From the NCBI GenBank assembly GCA_023388535.1, contig JAEWFZ010000046.1, positions 1 to 28,876 of the forward strand: a stretch of DNA of 28,876 nucleotides, in the 5' to 3' direction. Of the stretch, positions 14,857 through 22,984 are shown one piece after another; the first letter of the stretch is position 1, and the number at the start of each line of letters is the position of its first letter. Below the pieces are notes generated by a model. That model was not told where the DNA came from. It searched no databases and worked only from the letters and a program-made list of their open reading frames with translations. The stretch is from Bacillota bacterium. GTDB lineage: Bacteria; Bacillota_I; Bacilli_A; Erysipelotrichales; Erysipelotrichaceae. Made by a program: the position numbers and the translations under genes.

Positions 14857-16959
14857 ATGAATATTTATAAACAAATCGCTGAAGAATTGAATATCAAAGA
14901 AAAGCAAGTTGAAGATACGGTAGCATTAATCGATACGGACAATAGTATTCCTTTTATCGCTCGTTATCGTAAAGAAGTTACTGGTAATCTAGACGATACC
15001 CAATTGAGATATCTCGACGAACGACTTCTCTATCTACGTAATTTAGAAGCGAGAAAAGAAGATGTTATTCGTTTAATTGACCAGCAAGGTAAGTTAACAC
15101 CCGAACTAGAAGCAAAGATACGTGCCGCAACGGTCTTACAACAAGTCGATGAATTGTACCTACCATATCGACCAAAGAAACGTACCCGAGCGACCATTGC
15201 CAAGGAAAAAGGATTAGAACCACTGGCTTTACATTTACTCGATTCACAAGCAAATAAAGTCTCCATTGAAAAACTGGCTGGCGAACTTATTGATGAAGAT
15301 AAAGAGGTTGGTAGCATAGAAGAGGCTTTAAAGTATGCTATGGATATCTTGGCCGAACAGTTTTCTGAAGAAGTTAAGTATCGTGATTACGTTCGTAAAA
15401 ACGCTTTTAGTCACGGCAACTTAACTTCGGAGTTAATTGATAAGGACGAAGATAAACTATACGAAGTCTATCATCAATTTAGCCAACCGGTAAAAGCTTT
15501 GAAACCCCATCAAGTATTGGCTCTCTTTAGAGGAGAAAAACAAAAAGTTCTTCGCCTAAAACTTGTCTTAGACGAAGAGTTTGTCTTGAATCGACTGGAT
15601 TCTTGGATTTCTAAAGAAGTCAGTGAAGAAGCTCATCCCTATGTGTGGGCGGCTTTAGAAGATGGTTATAAACGTCTATTATTCCCTTCTATTGAAACCC
15701 AAGTACGCAATCAATTAAAAGAAGAAGCCGATCTCAGTAGCATAGAAGTGTTTGCTGCGAATTTAAAGCCTTATTTATTACAAGCCCCTTTAAAGGACAA
15801 GGTAATCCTGGCTTTAGACCCTGGGTTTAGAACTGGCTGTAAAGTGGCGGTAATTGATGCTTACGGGAAATTGTTGGATTATGCTACTATCTACCCAACC
15901 GAACCAAGATTGGATATCGAAGGCTCAAGACGGATAGTAAATGCTTTTATTAAAAAATATCAAGTCGATGTAATAGCGATTGGTAATGGTACCGCCTCTC
16001 GGGAAACCCAACAATTTGTGGTCGACTTAATTAAAGATGGAAATTATAAAAATCTATCCTATGCGATGGTAAATGAAGCCGGAGCATCCATTTATTCTGC
16101 CAGTAAGATTGCTGAAAAAGAATTTCCACATTTGGATGTTTCAATTCGTGGCGCGGTCTCTATCGGTCGCAGACTTCAAGATCCTTTGGCAGAATTAGTT
16201 AAAATTGACCCTAAGAACATTGGTGTCGGTCAGTATCAGCACGATGTCAATCAAAAACAACTGAATCAAAAACTAAATAATGTCGTGGAAGATTCGGTTA
16301 ACTCGGTGGGCGTAAACTTAAATACCGCATCCAGTGCGTTGCTTCAATATGTATCCGGTATTTCGGCTCGATTGGCTACCAATATTGTTACCCATAAAGA
16401 GAAACATGGACCATTTGGTTCGCGTCAAGAGCTTTTAAATGTCACTGGTCTGGGACCGAAAGCTTTTGAACAGGCGGCTGGCTTCTTACGCATTCCGGAT
16501 GGCTTAAACTGGCTTGATAATACGGCAGTTCACCCTGAATCGTATGAGATTGCTTTACAACTAAAAGGACGTGACTTAGAGCGGATTAATGTCAAAGAAG
16601 TTGCTAAGGAGCTTAAGGTAGGGGAACTTACGTTAAAAGACATCCTTGAAGAACTTAAACGTCCGGGTCGCGATCCACGGGAGGATTTACCTCCGGTTGT
16701 TTTACGATCCGATGTCTTAAGCATCGAGGATCTCAAAGAGAATATGATTTTAAAAGGTACCGTCCGTAATGTTGTCGATTTTGGCGCCTTTGTTGATATT
16801 GGTTTAAAGAATGATGGTTTAGTTCATATTTCCCAATTAGCGGATCGTTTTGTTAAACATCCAAGCGAGATTGTCCAAGTTGGTGATGTGGTGGAGGTTC
16901 GTATAATTAGTGTTGATAAGAAGACCGAAAAGATCGGTTTATCGATGAAGAAGCAATGA
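14857..16959 (+). CDS. tex: Tex-family S1 RNA-binding transcription accessory protein
   Basis: 700 residues from ATG 14857 (GTGAGGA upstream); the longer GTG frame to 14824 overlaps the likely promoter. The domain order is that of Tex: an N-terminal helical part with the conserved NSIPFIARYRKEVTGNLD block (residues about 30-47) and DELYLPYRPKKRTRATIAKE, a YqgF/RNase H-like domain (ILALDPGFRTGCKVAVID, about 314-331), a helix-hairpin-helix pair (NTASSALLQYVSGIS and LLNVTGLGPKAFEQAAGFL), and a C-terminal S1 domain (GTVRNVVDFGAFVDIG, about 632-647). Tex is a nucleic-acid-binding cytoplasmic protein linked to transcription; the precise role is unsettled. Confidence 0.95.
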   Translation: MNIYKQIAEELNIKEKQVEDTVALIDTDNSIPFIARYRKEVTGNLDDTQLRYLDERLLYLRNLEARKEDVIRLIDQQGKLTPELEAKIRAATVLQQVDELYLPYRPKKRTRATIAKEKGLEPLALHLLDSQANKVSIEKLAGELIDEDKEVGSIEEALKYAMDILAEQFSEEVKYRDYVRKNAFSHGNLTSELIDKDEDKLYEVYHQFSQPVKALKPHQVLALFRGEKQKVLRLKLVLDEEFVLNRLDSWISKEVSEEAHPYVWAALEDGYKRLLFPSIETQVRNQLKEEADLSSIEVFAANLKPYLLQAPLKDKVILALDPGFRTGCKVAVIDAYGKLLDYATIYPTEPRLDIEGSRRIVNAFIKKYQVDVIAIGNGTASRETQQFVVDLIKDGNYKNLSYAMVNEAGASIYSASKIAEKEFPHLDVSIRGAVSIGRRLQDPLAELVKIDPKNIGVGQYQHDVNQKQLNQKLNNVVEDSVNSVGVNLNTASSALLQYVSGISARLATNIVTHKEKHGPFGSRQELLNVTGLGPKAFEQAAGFLRIPDGLNWLDNTAVHPESYEIALQLKGRDLERINVKEVAKELKVGELTLKDILEELKRPGRDPREDLPPVVLRSDVLSIEDLKENMILKGTVRNVVDFGAFVDIGLKNDGLVHISQLADRFVKHPSEIVQVGDVVEVRIISVDKKTEKIGLSMKKQ

Positions 16960-16976
16960 CCGTTTAAGCACATTGT

Positions 16977-17005
16977 TTGTTTAAATCTAGACTAATAGGT
17001 ATACT
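16977..17005 (+). promoter_or_regulatory. Promoter of the superoxide dismutase gene
   Basis: -35 TTGTTT (16977-16982), 17-bp spacer, -10 TATACT (17000-17005). The ribosome site AGAGGAGG follows at about 17016-17023. Confidence 0.5.
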
Positions 17006-17028
17006 TTAGACAGATAGAGGAGGAAATT

Positions 17029-17643
17029 ATGAAAAAACATTTATTACCAGATTTACCTTACGCTTACGATGCCTTGGAGCCAGTCATTGATGCGATGACT
17101 ATGGAAATCCACCATTCTAAGCACCACAATGCATACGTTACTAATTTGAATGCGGCTCTTGATAAACACGAAGAGCTATATGAAAAAACACTTCATGAGT
17201 TACTTGAAGATGTAGATCAACTACCTGAAGACATTCGTCAAGCCGTCATTAATAATGGAGGCGGTGCGATTAACCATGCGCTATTTTGGGAAGTACTTGC
17301 ACCAGTTGATTCAACAAAATTAGACGGACCACTTAAAGAAGCTATTGATGAAGCTTTTGGTTCGTATGATGAGTTTGTTACTAAATTTAGCGATGCAGCT
17401 AAAACTAGATTTGGTTCTGGTTGGGCTTGGCTTGTAGTTAATAAAGATAAAAAACTAGAAGTTATTTCTACGGCTAACCAAGATTCACCAGTTTCTTTAG
17501 GTCTTGTTCCAATTTTAGGACTTGATGTTTGGGAGCATGCCTACTACTTGAAGTATCAAAACCGTAGACCTGAATATGTTTCTGAATTCTTCAAAGTTGT
17601 GAACTGGGACAAGGTCGCTGAATTATACGAAGCGGCACTGTAA
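17029..17643 (+). CDS. sodA: Superoxide dismutase, Mn/Fe family
   Basis: 204 residues, full length. Metal ligands are H28 (EIHHSKHH), H83 (AINHALFW), D166 and H170 (LGLDVWEHAYY). The NNGGGAINHALFW stretch with Gly before the metal site and Gln151 in TANQDSP are features usually linked to Mn-type rather than Fe-type enzymes, though cambialistic use is possible. It converts superoxide to hydrogen peroxide and oxygen in the cytoplasm; the rubrerythrin in this window could remove the peroxide. The gene has its own promoter and terminator. No leader peptide is present. Confidence 0.95.
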   Translation: MKKHLLPDLPYAYDALEPVIDAMTMEIHHSKHHNAYVTNLNAALDKHEELYEKTLHELLEDVDQLPEDIRQAVINNGGGAINHALFWEVLAPVDSTKLDGPLKEAIDEAFGSYDEFVTKFSDAAKTRFGSGWAWLVVNKDKKLEVISTANQDSPVSLGLVPILGLDVWEHAYYLKYQNRRPEYVSEFFKVVNWDKVAELYEAAL

Positions 17644-17656
17644 ATTTATCATGACT

Positions 17657-17687
17657 AAAGCCGGAGCTTAAGCTCTGGCTTTTTTTA
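17657..17687 (+). terminator. Terminator after sodA
   Basis: AAAGCCGGAGC (17657-17667) pairs with GCTCTGGCTTT (17672-17682) with one G-T wobble and a 4-base loop; the T-run extends to 17686. Confidence 0.9.
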
Positions 17688-17730
17688 TGCTCTGCTTGTG
17701 ATAAAATAGGTCATAAAGGAAGTAATTAAA

Positions 17731-18474
17731 ATGAAAGAACAAGTGTATCTTTGGTGTCAACAAGCCATCGAATTGATTAACCAGCAAACTAGTTTTTCCG
17801 TAGATACGAAAGCAGCCGCTGATGATTTGGTAACCGATGTTGATCGACTTTTAGAATCAAAATTTAAACAATGGATTTCAGAAGCCTATCCGGATCATCA
17901 AATGGTCGGTGAAGAATATGGCCTTCTTGGTGAGAGTAGCGATCACCTTTGGATTATTGATCCAATTGATGGAACCGTTAACTTCGTCAAGCAAGGTAAA
18001 GATTTCGGAATTCTTATTTCCTATTATTATCAAAGAAAGCCAGTCCTAGCTGCGATTGTAGATGTTACCAGAAGGGATATCTTTATGGCGATAGTTGGGG
18101 AAGGCGTTTTTAAGAACAAAAAACCACTCAAACCTTTACAGAACTTTAGCTTAAAAGAATCATTGGTGAGTATTGATACAGGCTTTGCTAGTCATTATCC
18201 AATGTTTCAAAAGATTAATGAGGTCAGTTTTAAAACGCGTTATATTGGGGCTTGTTCTATGGATTCTTTAGCGGTCATTGAAGGTAGATTTGGCGTGTAT
18301 ATTTCCTATCGCGGTAAGCTATGGGATTATGCTGCACCCTATGTGTTTGCGAAGGTGATGAACTTAGGGATATTTAGTGTAGATGGAAAAGAATTTGATC
18401 CGTTTACGGCTGAGGATATGATTCTTTGTAATCCTGGTGCGACTCAAGATCTGAAGGAATTGCTTTATGAATAA
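17731..18474 (+). CDS. Inositol-monophosphatase-family phosphatase
   Basis: 247 residues. Mg-binding motifs of the family are present: VGEEYG (about 59-64), the signature WIIDPIDGTVNF with D77 and D80, and a C-terminal LWDYAAPYVFAK with the third-site Asp. The family includes inositol-1-phosphatase, SuhB, fructose-1,6-bisphosphatase-like and PAP phosphatases; the motifs do not decide the substrate. AAGGAAG precedes ATG 17731. Its end overlaps the start of the rRNA methyltransferase gene by eight bases, so the two form an operon. Confidence 0.88.
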   Translation: MKEQVYLWCQQAIELINQQTSFSVDTKAAADDLVTDVDRLLESKFKQWISEAYPDHQMVGEEYGLLGESSDHLWIIDPIDGTVNFVKQGKDFGILISYYYQRKPVLAAIVDVTRRDIFMAIVGEGVFKNKKPLKPLQNFSLKESLVSIDTGFASHYPMFQKINEVSFKTRYIGACSMDSLAVIEGRFGVYISYRGKLWDYAAPYVFAKVMNLGIFSVDGKEFDPFTAEDMILCNPGATQDLKELLYE

Positions 18475-19603
18475 TTGTCCATATTTTGAGTGTTGTGGTG
18501 GTTGTGATTTTCAACTTGAAAATTATCAAGAAAGCATAAAACAAAAGTTTAAATCTTTAATAAAAGTTATTGGTAAATTTCATAAAATATCGCCGATGAT
18601 AACTATGGATAATCCGTATGGCTATCGCTATAAATCTATCGCCAGTTTTGGTTATCGAAATAAGCGGATTATTTCCGGTTTTTATAAGAAGAAAAGCCAC
18701 CGTCTTTTGGAAATTAAGCATTGTCCGGTGGAAAATACAACTGCTGATAAAATTATTCAATCGGTTACTAAGCTAGCTAATGAGTTGAAATTTACGGTCT
18801 TTGATGAAGATCGAGGTAGGGGATTCTTACGTCATGTAATGGTCCGTGTCAGCGCGCATTTTGATGAAGTGATGGTGGTCATTGTTGGCGGTGAGCCATT
18901 TAGATTATCAAGACGAGTTTTTGTCGAGAAACTAAGGAAACTGCATCCGGAGATTACTACGATTGTGTTTAATAAAAACGCTCGTAAAACGTCGTACATT
19001 CTTTCGAGGGAGGAAGAGATTTTATATGGTCCGGGTTTCATTTTTGAAAGTCTTTTAGGCTATAAATATAAGTTATCTGCGCAATCATTTTTTCAGATAA
19101 ATCCAATCATGATGGAGAAGCTTTTGGAAAGAGCTTTTGAATTATTACCGATTAAGAAGGATGATAAGGTAGTGGATGTTTATAGTGGCACGGGAGTTAT
19201 TGGTATTGTTGCTTCAAAATTCAGTCAACAAGTAGTTGCGATTGAAGGGAATCGACAAGCGGTTTTGGATAGTCGAAACAATGCTTTTTATAATAAATCT
19301 ACTATGAAAACTATTCATGGAGATGCTACTGAGGTGCTTGAAGAAATGGCTATTCATCAGGAGCCAGTCGATATTGTGATTATGGATCCTTCTCGAGAAG
19401 GTTCAACTGAACGTTTTCTTGATGCATTAAATCGTTTAGAGCCAAGAGAGATTCTTTATATTTCTTGTTATCCGCCATCCTTAGCTAGAGATTTAGATTA
19501 TTTGTTAAAAGCAAATAAATATCAGATTAATCATATTGTACCGGTTGACATGTTTCCGTTTACACAACATGTGGAGTGTGTTGTGTTGATAACGAGAAAG
19601 TGA
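18467..19603 (+). CDS. 23S rRNA (uracil-5-)-methyltransferase, RlmD/RlmCD-like, iron-sulfur type
   Basis: 378 residues, TrmA/RumA family. Iron-sulfur cysteines are C4, C10 and C13 in NCPYFECCGGC plus C86 in IKHCPVEN, the C-x5-C-x2-C…C spacing of RlmD. SAM-binding motifs are SAQSFFQINP (with the conserved Gln), DVYSGTGVIGI and VIMDPSREG. The catalytic cysteine is C334 in YISCYPPSLARDL, and the general-base Glu is near 370 in QHVECVVL. The usual N-terminal TRAM RNA-binding domain is absent, because the protein begins directly at the cysteine cluster. It methylates C5 of a uridine in 23S rRNA; which site cannot be told. It overlaps the upstream phosphatase gene. Confidence 0.88.
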   Translation: MNNCPYFECCGGCDFQLENYQESIKQKFKSLIKVIGKFHKISPMITMDNPYGYRYKSIASFGYRNKRIISGFYKKKSHRLLEIKHCPVENTTADKIIQSVTKLANELKFTVFDEDRGRGFLRHVMVRVSAHFDEVMVVIVGGEPFRLSRRVFVEKLRKLHPEITTIVFNKNARKTSYILSREEEILYGPGFIFESLLGYKYKLSAQSFFQINPIMMEKLLERAFELLPIKKDDKVVDVYSGTGVIGIVASKFSQQVVAIEGNRQAVLDSRNNAFYNKSTMKTIHGDATEVLEEMAIHQEPVDIVIMDPSREGSTERFLDALNRLEPREILYISCYPPSLARDLDYLLKANKYQINHIVPVDMFPFTQHVECVVLITRK

Positions 19604-19669
19604 AGTCGTGAAAGTCTTGAGAATACTGGATTTCATAAAATGAAAGTAAATCTGTCCACTCGACTCAAA

Positions 19670-19712
19670 CCCTCTATATGCGTATAAGGGAACATATCGA
19701 GGGCCATTTTTT
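19670..19712 (+). terminator. Probable terminator after the rRNA methyltransferase gene
   Basis: CCCTC (19670-19674), extended by TATAT, pairs with ATAT-C-GAGGG (up to 19703); CCATTTTTT follows to 19712. It marks the end of the core block; sequence beyond it changes character. Confidence 0.6.
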
Positions 19713-19862
19713 AGCAAAAAAGGACATAAATTTAGGTAGGGTTGAGTTGACAGATTAGATAAATTCGTAGGGTTGAGGAGATAGGATGGATGTAATATGG
19801 ATGTGGTGTATAAATATGAATAGCTTAGAAACATATTAAAAATGAAAGGGAGTGTATATCTT

Positions 19863-20501
19863 ATGGCAGGACCAGATAAGAAAAAACTATATCCAAATGA
19901 AAACATAAAAACAGTTTGTTATATAAAAAATCTCCCAAAACGCTTCAATGTAGAAATTGGCGAATATACCTATTATAGCGATAATAAAAAGTCTCCAGAG
20001 AAATTTTATGATAATATAGAGCATCACTACGAATTTCTAGGGGATAAACTGATAATAGGCAAGTTCTGTGCAATTGCAGAGGGTGTTAAGTTTATTATGA
20101 ATGGTGCAAATCATAGAATTGATGGAATTACAACCTATCCCTTTAATATCTTTGGCTGTGGTTGGGAGAAGGTAACTCCAACAATAGAGCAGTTACCATT
20201 CAAGGGTGATACAGTGATTGGAAATGATGTATGGATTGGACAGAATGTTACCATTATGCCGGGTATTAAAATTGGTGATGGTGCGATTATTGCTGCTAAC
20301 TCAACAGTAGTAAAAAGTGTTGAACCATACACAATATATGGTGGGAATCCAGCTAAATTTATCAAAAAACGATTTAGTGATGAAAAGGTTGAATTCTTGC
20401 TAAAGCTCCAATGGTGGAACTGGGGCGAAGAGGAAATATTTAATAATCTTGAAATGTTAACATCCGAAGAAGGGCTAGAGCAATTAATGAAAAATCATTA
20501 G
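19863..20501 (+). CDS. Vat-type streptogramin A / xenobiotic O-acetyltransferase
   Basis: 212 residues from ATG 19863 (AAAGGGAG about 10 bases ahead); an earlier in-frame ATG at 19842 overlaps that site. The protein is a left-handed beta-helix (hexapeptide-repeat) acetyltransferase. KLYPNENIKTV at the start, EIGEYTYY (about 31-38), IMNGANHRIDGITTYPFNIFG (catalytic His84), GDTVIGNDVWIGQNVTIMPG and WWNWGEEEI line up with Vat proteins such as Vat(D), about 209 residues. Vat enzymes inactivate group A streptogramins with acetyl-CoA; related CatB enzymes acetylate chloramphenicol. The neighbouring lincosamide-type transferase supports a resistance role. Codon use is richer in ATA and AGA than the core genes, suggesting transfer. 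Confidence 0.85.
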   Translation: MAGPDKKKLYPNENIKTVCYIKNLPKRFNVEIGEYTYYSDNKKSPEKFYDNIEHHYEFLGDKLIIGKFCAIAEGVKFIMNGANHRIDGITTYPFNIFGCGWEKVTPTIEQLPFKGDTVIGNDVWIGQNVTIMPGIKIGDGAIIAANSTVVKSVEPYTIYGGNPAKFIKKRFSDEKVEFLLKLQWWNWGEEEIFNNLEMLTSEEGLEQLMKNH

Positions 20502-20667
20502 ACACGGGGCATTTCTACCACGGCACAAAAGGGGACTTAAATCTGGGGGGTTGCTGGAGCCTCGATTTAGTTCTAATTATGGCGAGCAAAAAAAGGCAAA
20601 CTTCATCTTTAGCATAATAGCTTCGAGATTTATCGCTTATAAATTTTAATTTGAACGGAGGGGTTGC

Positions 20668-21162
20668 ATGGTAAATAAAACAGATGCCATTGAGATAATA
20701 ACATATGCTGAGGAAAATAAAATTAACATTTGGATAGATGGCGGTTGGGGAGTAGATGCATTATTAGAAGAAGAAACAAGAGTACACAACGATATTGATT
20801 TATTTGTGGAAGAAAGTAATGGAAGAAAGTTTATTGAAATATTAAAAGAAAAAGGTTTTGCTGAGGTTACCGAAGCATATACCACCACATCCCACACGGT
20901 TTGGAAGGATAGTAAAGGCAGGATAATTGATCTTCATATATTTAAATTCAACGAACAAGGATACATTGTTTTTGAAGGGGAAGCATATCCTCCAGAAGTG
21001 TTTAGCGGCATTGGGAAAATAGGCGATAAAACGGTAAGATGTATTGATGCTGAAAATCAAATATTATTTCACTTGGGCTATGAGTATGATGAAAATGATG
21101 TGCATGATGTAAAACTATTGTGTGAGAGATTTAATATTCCTGTTCCGAGTGAATACAAGTAA
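20668..21162 (+). CDS. Lincosamide nucleotidyltransferase-like protein (Lnu/LinA family)
   Basis: 164 residues, close to Lnu(A) (about 161). The nucleotidyltransferase core is WIDGGWGVDALL (22-33) followed by RVHNDIDLFV (38-47), whose D42 and D44 should bind Mg-ATP; IIDLHIF supplies the third acidic residue. The tail, LFHLGYEYDENDVHDVKLL, resembles the FHxGY…DxxDxKxL ending of Lnu enzymes. Lnu proteins adenylylate clindamycin and lincomycin. Other members of this fold (aminoglycoside 2''-adenylyltransferases) remain possible. ATG 20668 has GGAGGGG ahead. It lies between vat-like and AraC-family genes. Confidence 0.8.
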   Translation: MVNKTDAIEIITYAEENKINIWIDGGWGVDALLEEETRVHNDIDLFVEESNGRKFIEILKEKGFAEVTEAYTTTSHTVWKDSKGRIIDLHIFKFNEQGYIVFEGEAYPPEVFSGIGKIGDKTVRCIDAENQILFHLGYEYDENDVHDVKLLCERFNIPVPSEYK

Positions 21163-21210
21163 CCAAGAGATTCTAATTTAAATAAGCAAAAATTTAAGTA
21201 ACAAAGGAAA

Positions 21211-21243
21211 GCATGTGGTCTTCCCAACTAATGGAAAACATGC
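21211..21243. repeat. Hairpin after the lnu-like gene
   Basis: GCATGT (21211-21216) pairs with ACATGC (21238-21243), and inside TTCC pairs with GGAA. There is no T-run, so terminator function is doubtful. Confidence 0.4.
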
Positions 21244-21311
21244 AATTGAAAAGTTAAGCATGAATTAGATTTCGTTTCTTAAGTCTCATAAGAGAATATT
21301 TTAAATAATAG

Positions 21312-21338
21312 CCGACTATACTGTGCACAGATTGTCGG
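21312..21338. promoter_or_regulatory. Nested palindrome upstream of the AraC-family gene
   Basis: CCGAC (21312-21316) and GTCGG (21334-21338) flank a perfect 10-bp palindrome CTGTGCACAG (21321-21330). It ends about 50 bp before the regulator start and has the look of an operator. It contains GTGCAC, the sequence recognised by ApaLI, and I found no other copy in the window by eye. Confidence 0.35.
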
Positions 21339-21388
21339 ATTGGTAAGCACATCCTTTGATAATATTGACGATGAAAGGAGGTTGTTTG

Positions 21389-22267
21389 ATGGATTCGTTA
21401 AGTAGTATGAATAATGCAATGGTATACATTGAAGAGCACTTAACTGAGGATATTGATTATAGTGAAGTCTCTAAAATTGCTTACTGTTCAGAGTATCATT
21501 TTAAGCGGATGTTTTCTTTTTTATCAGGTATAAGCTTATCAGAATATATTCGGAGAAGAAGATTAACGCTGGCAGCACTTGATTTGAAAGATAAGGATTT
21601 GAGAATAATTGATGTAGCCGTAAAATATGGCTATAATTCGGCTGATTCATTTTCTCGTGCTTTTCATTCCCTGCATGGTATTCTCCCTTCTGAGGCAAGG
21701 AGTGAGAATACACAATTAAAAGCTTATCCTCGAATGACCTTTCAATTATCAATACAAGGAGGATGCGAAATGAACTATCGTATTGTTGAAAAAGAGGCAT
21801 TTAAGTTAGTAGGATTTAAGAAGAGAGTTCCAGTTATTTTTAAAGGTGTTAATCCAGAGATTGCAAAAATGACTGAACTTTTAACCCCGGAGGTTATTAA
21901 ACAATTAAAAGCAATTTCAAATGTAGAACCAACTGGTATTATTAGTGCTTCCACTAATTTCTCGGAAGGAAGAATGGAAGAAAGAGGAGAACTAGATCAT
22001 TACATCGGTGTAGCAACTTCAAGTGATGAAACAGCAGAACTTGATGTATTAAAAATAGAAGCCAGTACCTGGGCAGTTTTCGAATCCATTGGACCCTTCC
22101 CGGAAACACTTCAAAATGTATGGGGAAGGATATACTCAGAGTGGTTTCCGTCTTCAGGGTATGAGGCAGTTGAAGGTCCTGAAATTTTGTGGAACGAGAG
22201 TCCAGACACTAGAAATCCTAAGTATCGAAGCGAAATCTGGATTCCAGTAAAGAAAAAAGACTATTAA
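21389..22267 (+). CDS. AraC-family regulator with GyrI-like effector-binding domain
   Basis: 292 residues from ATG 21389, seven bases after AAAGGAGG; the longer frame begins at 21356 without support. Residues about 5-105 form the double helix-turn-helix AraC domain (YCSEYHFKRMFSFLSG and VAVKYGYNSADSFSRAFHSLHGILPSEAR). From about 125 to the end is a GyrI/BmrR-type ligand-binding domain (MNYRIVEKEAFKLVGF…, TWAVFESIGPFPETLQNVWGRI, YRSEIWIPV). Such fusions (Rob-like) sense small hydrophobic compounds and activate drug-resistance genes. Placed after the vat- and lnu-like genes, it may regulate them or an efflux system, but no target is shown. A terminator follows at 22290. Confidence 0.9.
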   Translation: MDSLSSMNNAMVYIEEHLTEDIDYSEVSKIAYCSEYHFKRMFSFLSGISLSEYIRRRRLTLAALDLKDKDLRIIDVAVKYGYNSADSFSRAFHSLHGILPSEARSENTQLKAYPRMTFQLSIQGGCEMNYRIVEKEAFKLVGFKKRVPVIFKGVNPEIAKMTELLTPEVIKQLKAISNVEPTGIISASTNFSEGRMEERGELDHYIGVATSSDETAELDVLKIEASTWAVFESIGPFPETLQNVWGRIYSEWFPSSGYEAVEGPEILWNESPDTRNPKYRSEIWIPVKKKDY

Positions 22268-22289
22268 TTACATTAATGTTTATTATTGA

Positions 22290-22316
22290 GGGCCCTCCTA
22301 GCAAGAGTGCCCTTTT
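22290..22316 (+). terminator. Terminator after the AraC-family gene
   Basis: GGGCCCTC (22290-22297) pairs with GAGTGCCC (22305-22312) with one mismatch, loop of 7, followed by TTTT. Confidence 0.65.
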
Positions 22317-22333
22317 CATAAACGGTACGATTG

Positions 22334-22456
22334 GTGGATATGTTCCCGTCTACCGATAGTGCCAAAAACGCAGTGGATATGTTTCCGAGAACGGACACAC
22401 TTATATGACATTCATTCTGTCCTCTCGAGCCATGTGGAGACGGTAGTATTGATGTC
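22334..22456. repeat. Probable IS end (IS21-like), copy 2
   Basis: GTGGATATGTTCCCG (22334-22348) and GTGGATATGTTTCCG (22373-22387) recur with a 39-bp period, as in the multiple terminal repeats of IS21-type elements. A block CATGTGGAGACGGTAGTATTG (about 22431-22451) matches one in copy 1 near 3846. No transposase gene remains. Confidence 0.45.
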
Positions 22457-22504
22457 AAGGGTGGATAAGTAAGCGTGTAATAAGATAAGTAAATAAAGGC
22501 TTTC

Positions 22505-22552
22505 CGTGATATGAGATCTGGTTCTAAGCCGGAAGGATAATCACGTTTTTTT
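22505..22552 (+). terminator. Orphan terminator-like hairpin
   Basis: CGTGAT (22505-22510) pairs with ATCACG (22540-22545), the loop can form further pairs (GGTT/AAGCC), and TTTTTTT follows. No gene directly upstream uses it. Confidence 0.5.
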
Positions 22553-22617
22553 GCTTTGAGGGAAGTTATCCAAGATTGGTGAATTAGAAAATTCATCATT
22601 CAATACGGTTATTGAGT

Positions 22618-22666
22618 TGGTGAGTTGATAAGATGGTTGGCAAAATAATGGTGAGTTGACAAGATG
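22618..22666. repeat. Two-copy direct repeat, period 31 bp
   Basis: TGGTGAGTTGATAAGATG (22618-22635) and TGGTGAGTTGACAAGATG (22649-22666) differ at one base. A similar GAGTTGACAGAT string occurs near 19744. Confidence 0.55.
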
Positions 22667-22984
22667 ACTATAAGGGTGATATTTTTTCTGTTACTAAAGA
22701 AATTACCGGGTGAGATATAAAAAATGGAGTATATTTAATGTGGTCATAATTAGACTTGGGATGGAATTATTCTTCAACTACATATTCGGAGTTATCGCTC
22801 AACCACTAAAGATGATGTGGCGACCCATGGTGCAGGACTAGTCTCTCCTTAACTTCGAGAAGCTGGCTTCGATGAGGGTGAGAATTGAATCAAATTTTAA
22901 GTTTATATTAAGCCTTAAGAAAGACAAAAAGAAATAATCCAAGATAGTCCGAGATGACTATAAAATTGAAGGAATCTCGATGGA

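Larger units (their letters stand above)
22317..22984. other. Gene-poor stretch of mobile-element debris
   Basis: No intact gene is seen on either strand. It contains the IS-end-like block (22334-22456), an orphan terminator (22505-22552), a two-copy repeat (22618-22666), and a segment at about 22790-22890 whose + frame reads VIAQPLKMMWRPMVQD, a stop, then SLLNFEKLASMRVRIES. The last looks like a decayed coding sequence that I cannot name. Confidence 0.45.

Noticed and set aside
19505..19906. 133-residue minus-strand open frame after the rRNA methyltransferase gene
   Set aside because: Runs opposite the methyltransferase end and a terminator, with low-complexity Tyr/Ser/Leu content and no start signals.
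21211..21243. Integron attC-like site near the resistance genes
   Set aside because: A hairpin is present, but the conserved core site sequences of attC are lacking and no integrase is nearby.
22273..22599. 108-residue minus-strand open frame
   Set aside because: It spans a terminator, repeat blocks and another hairpin; the translation resembles translated IS-end DNA rather than a protein.
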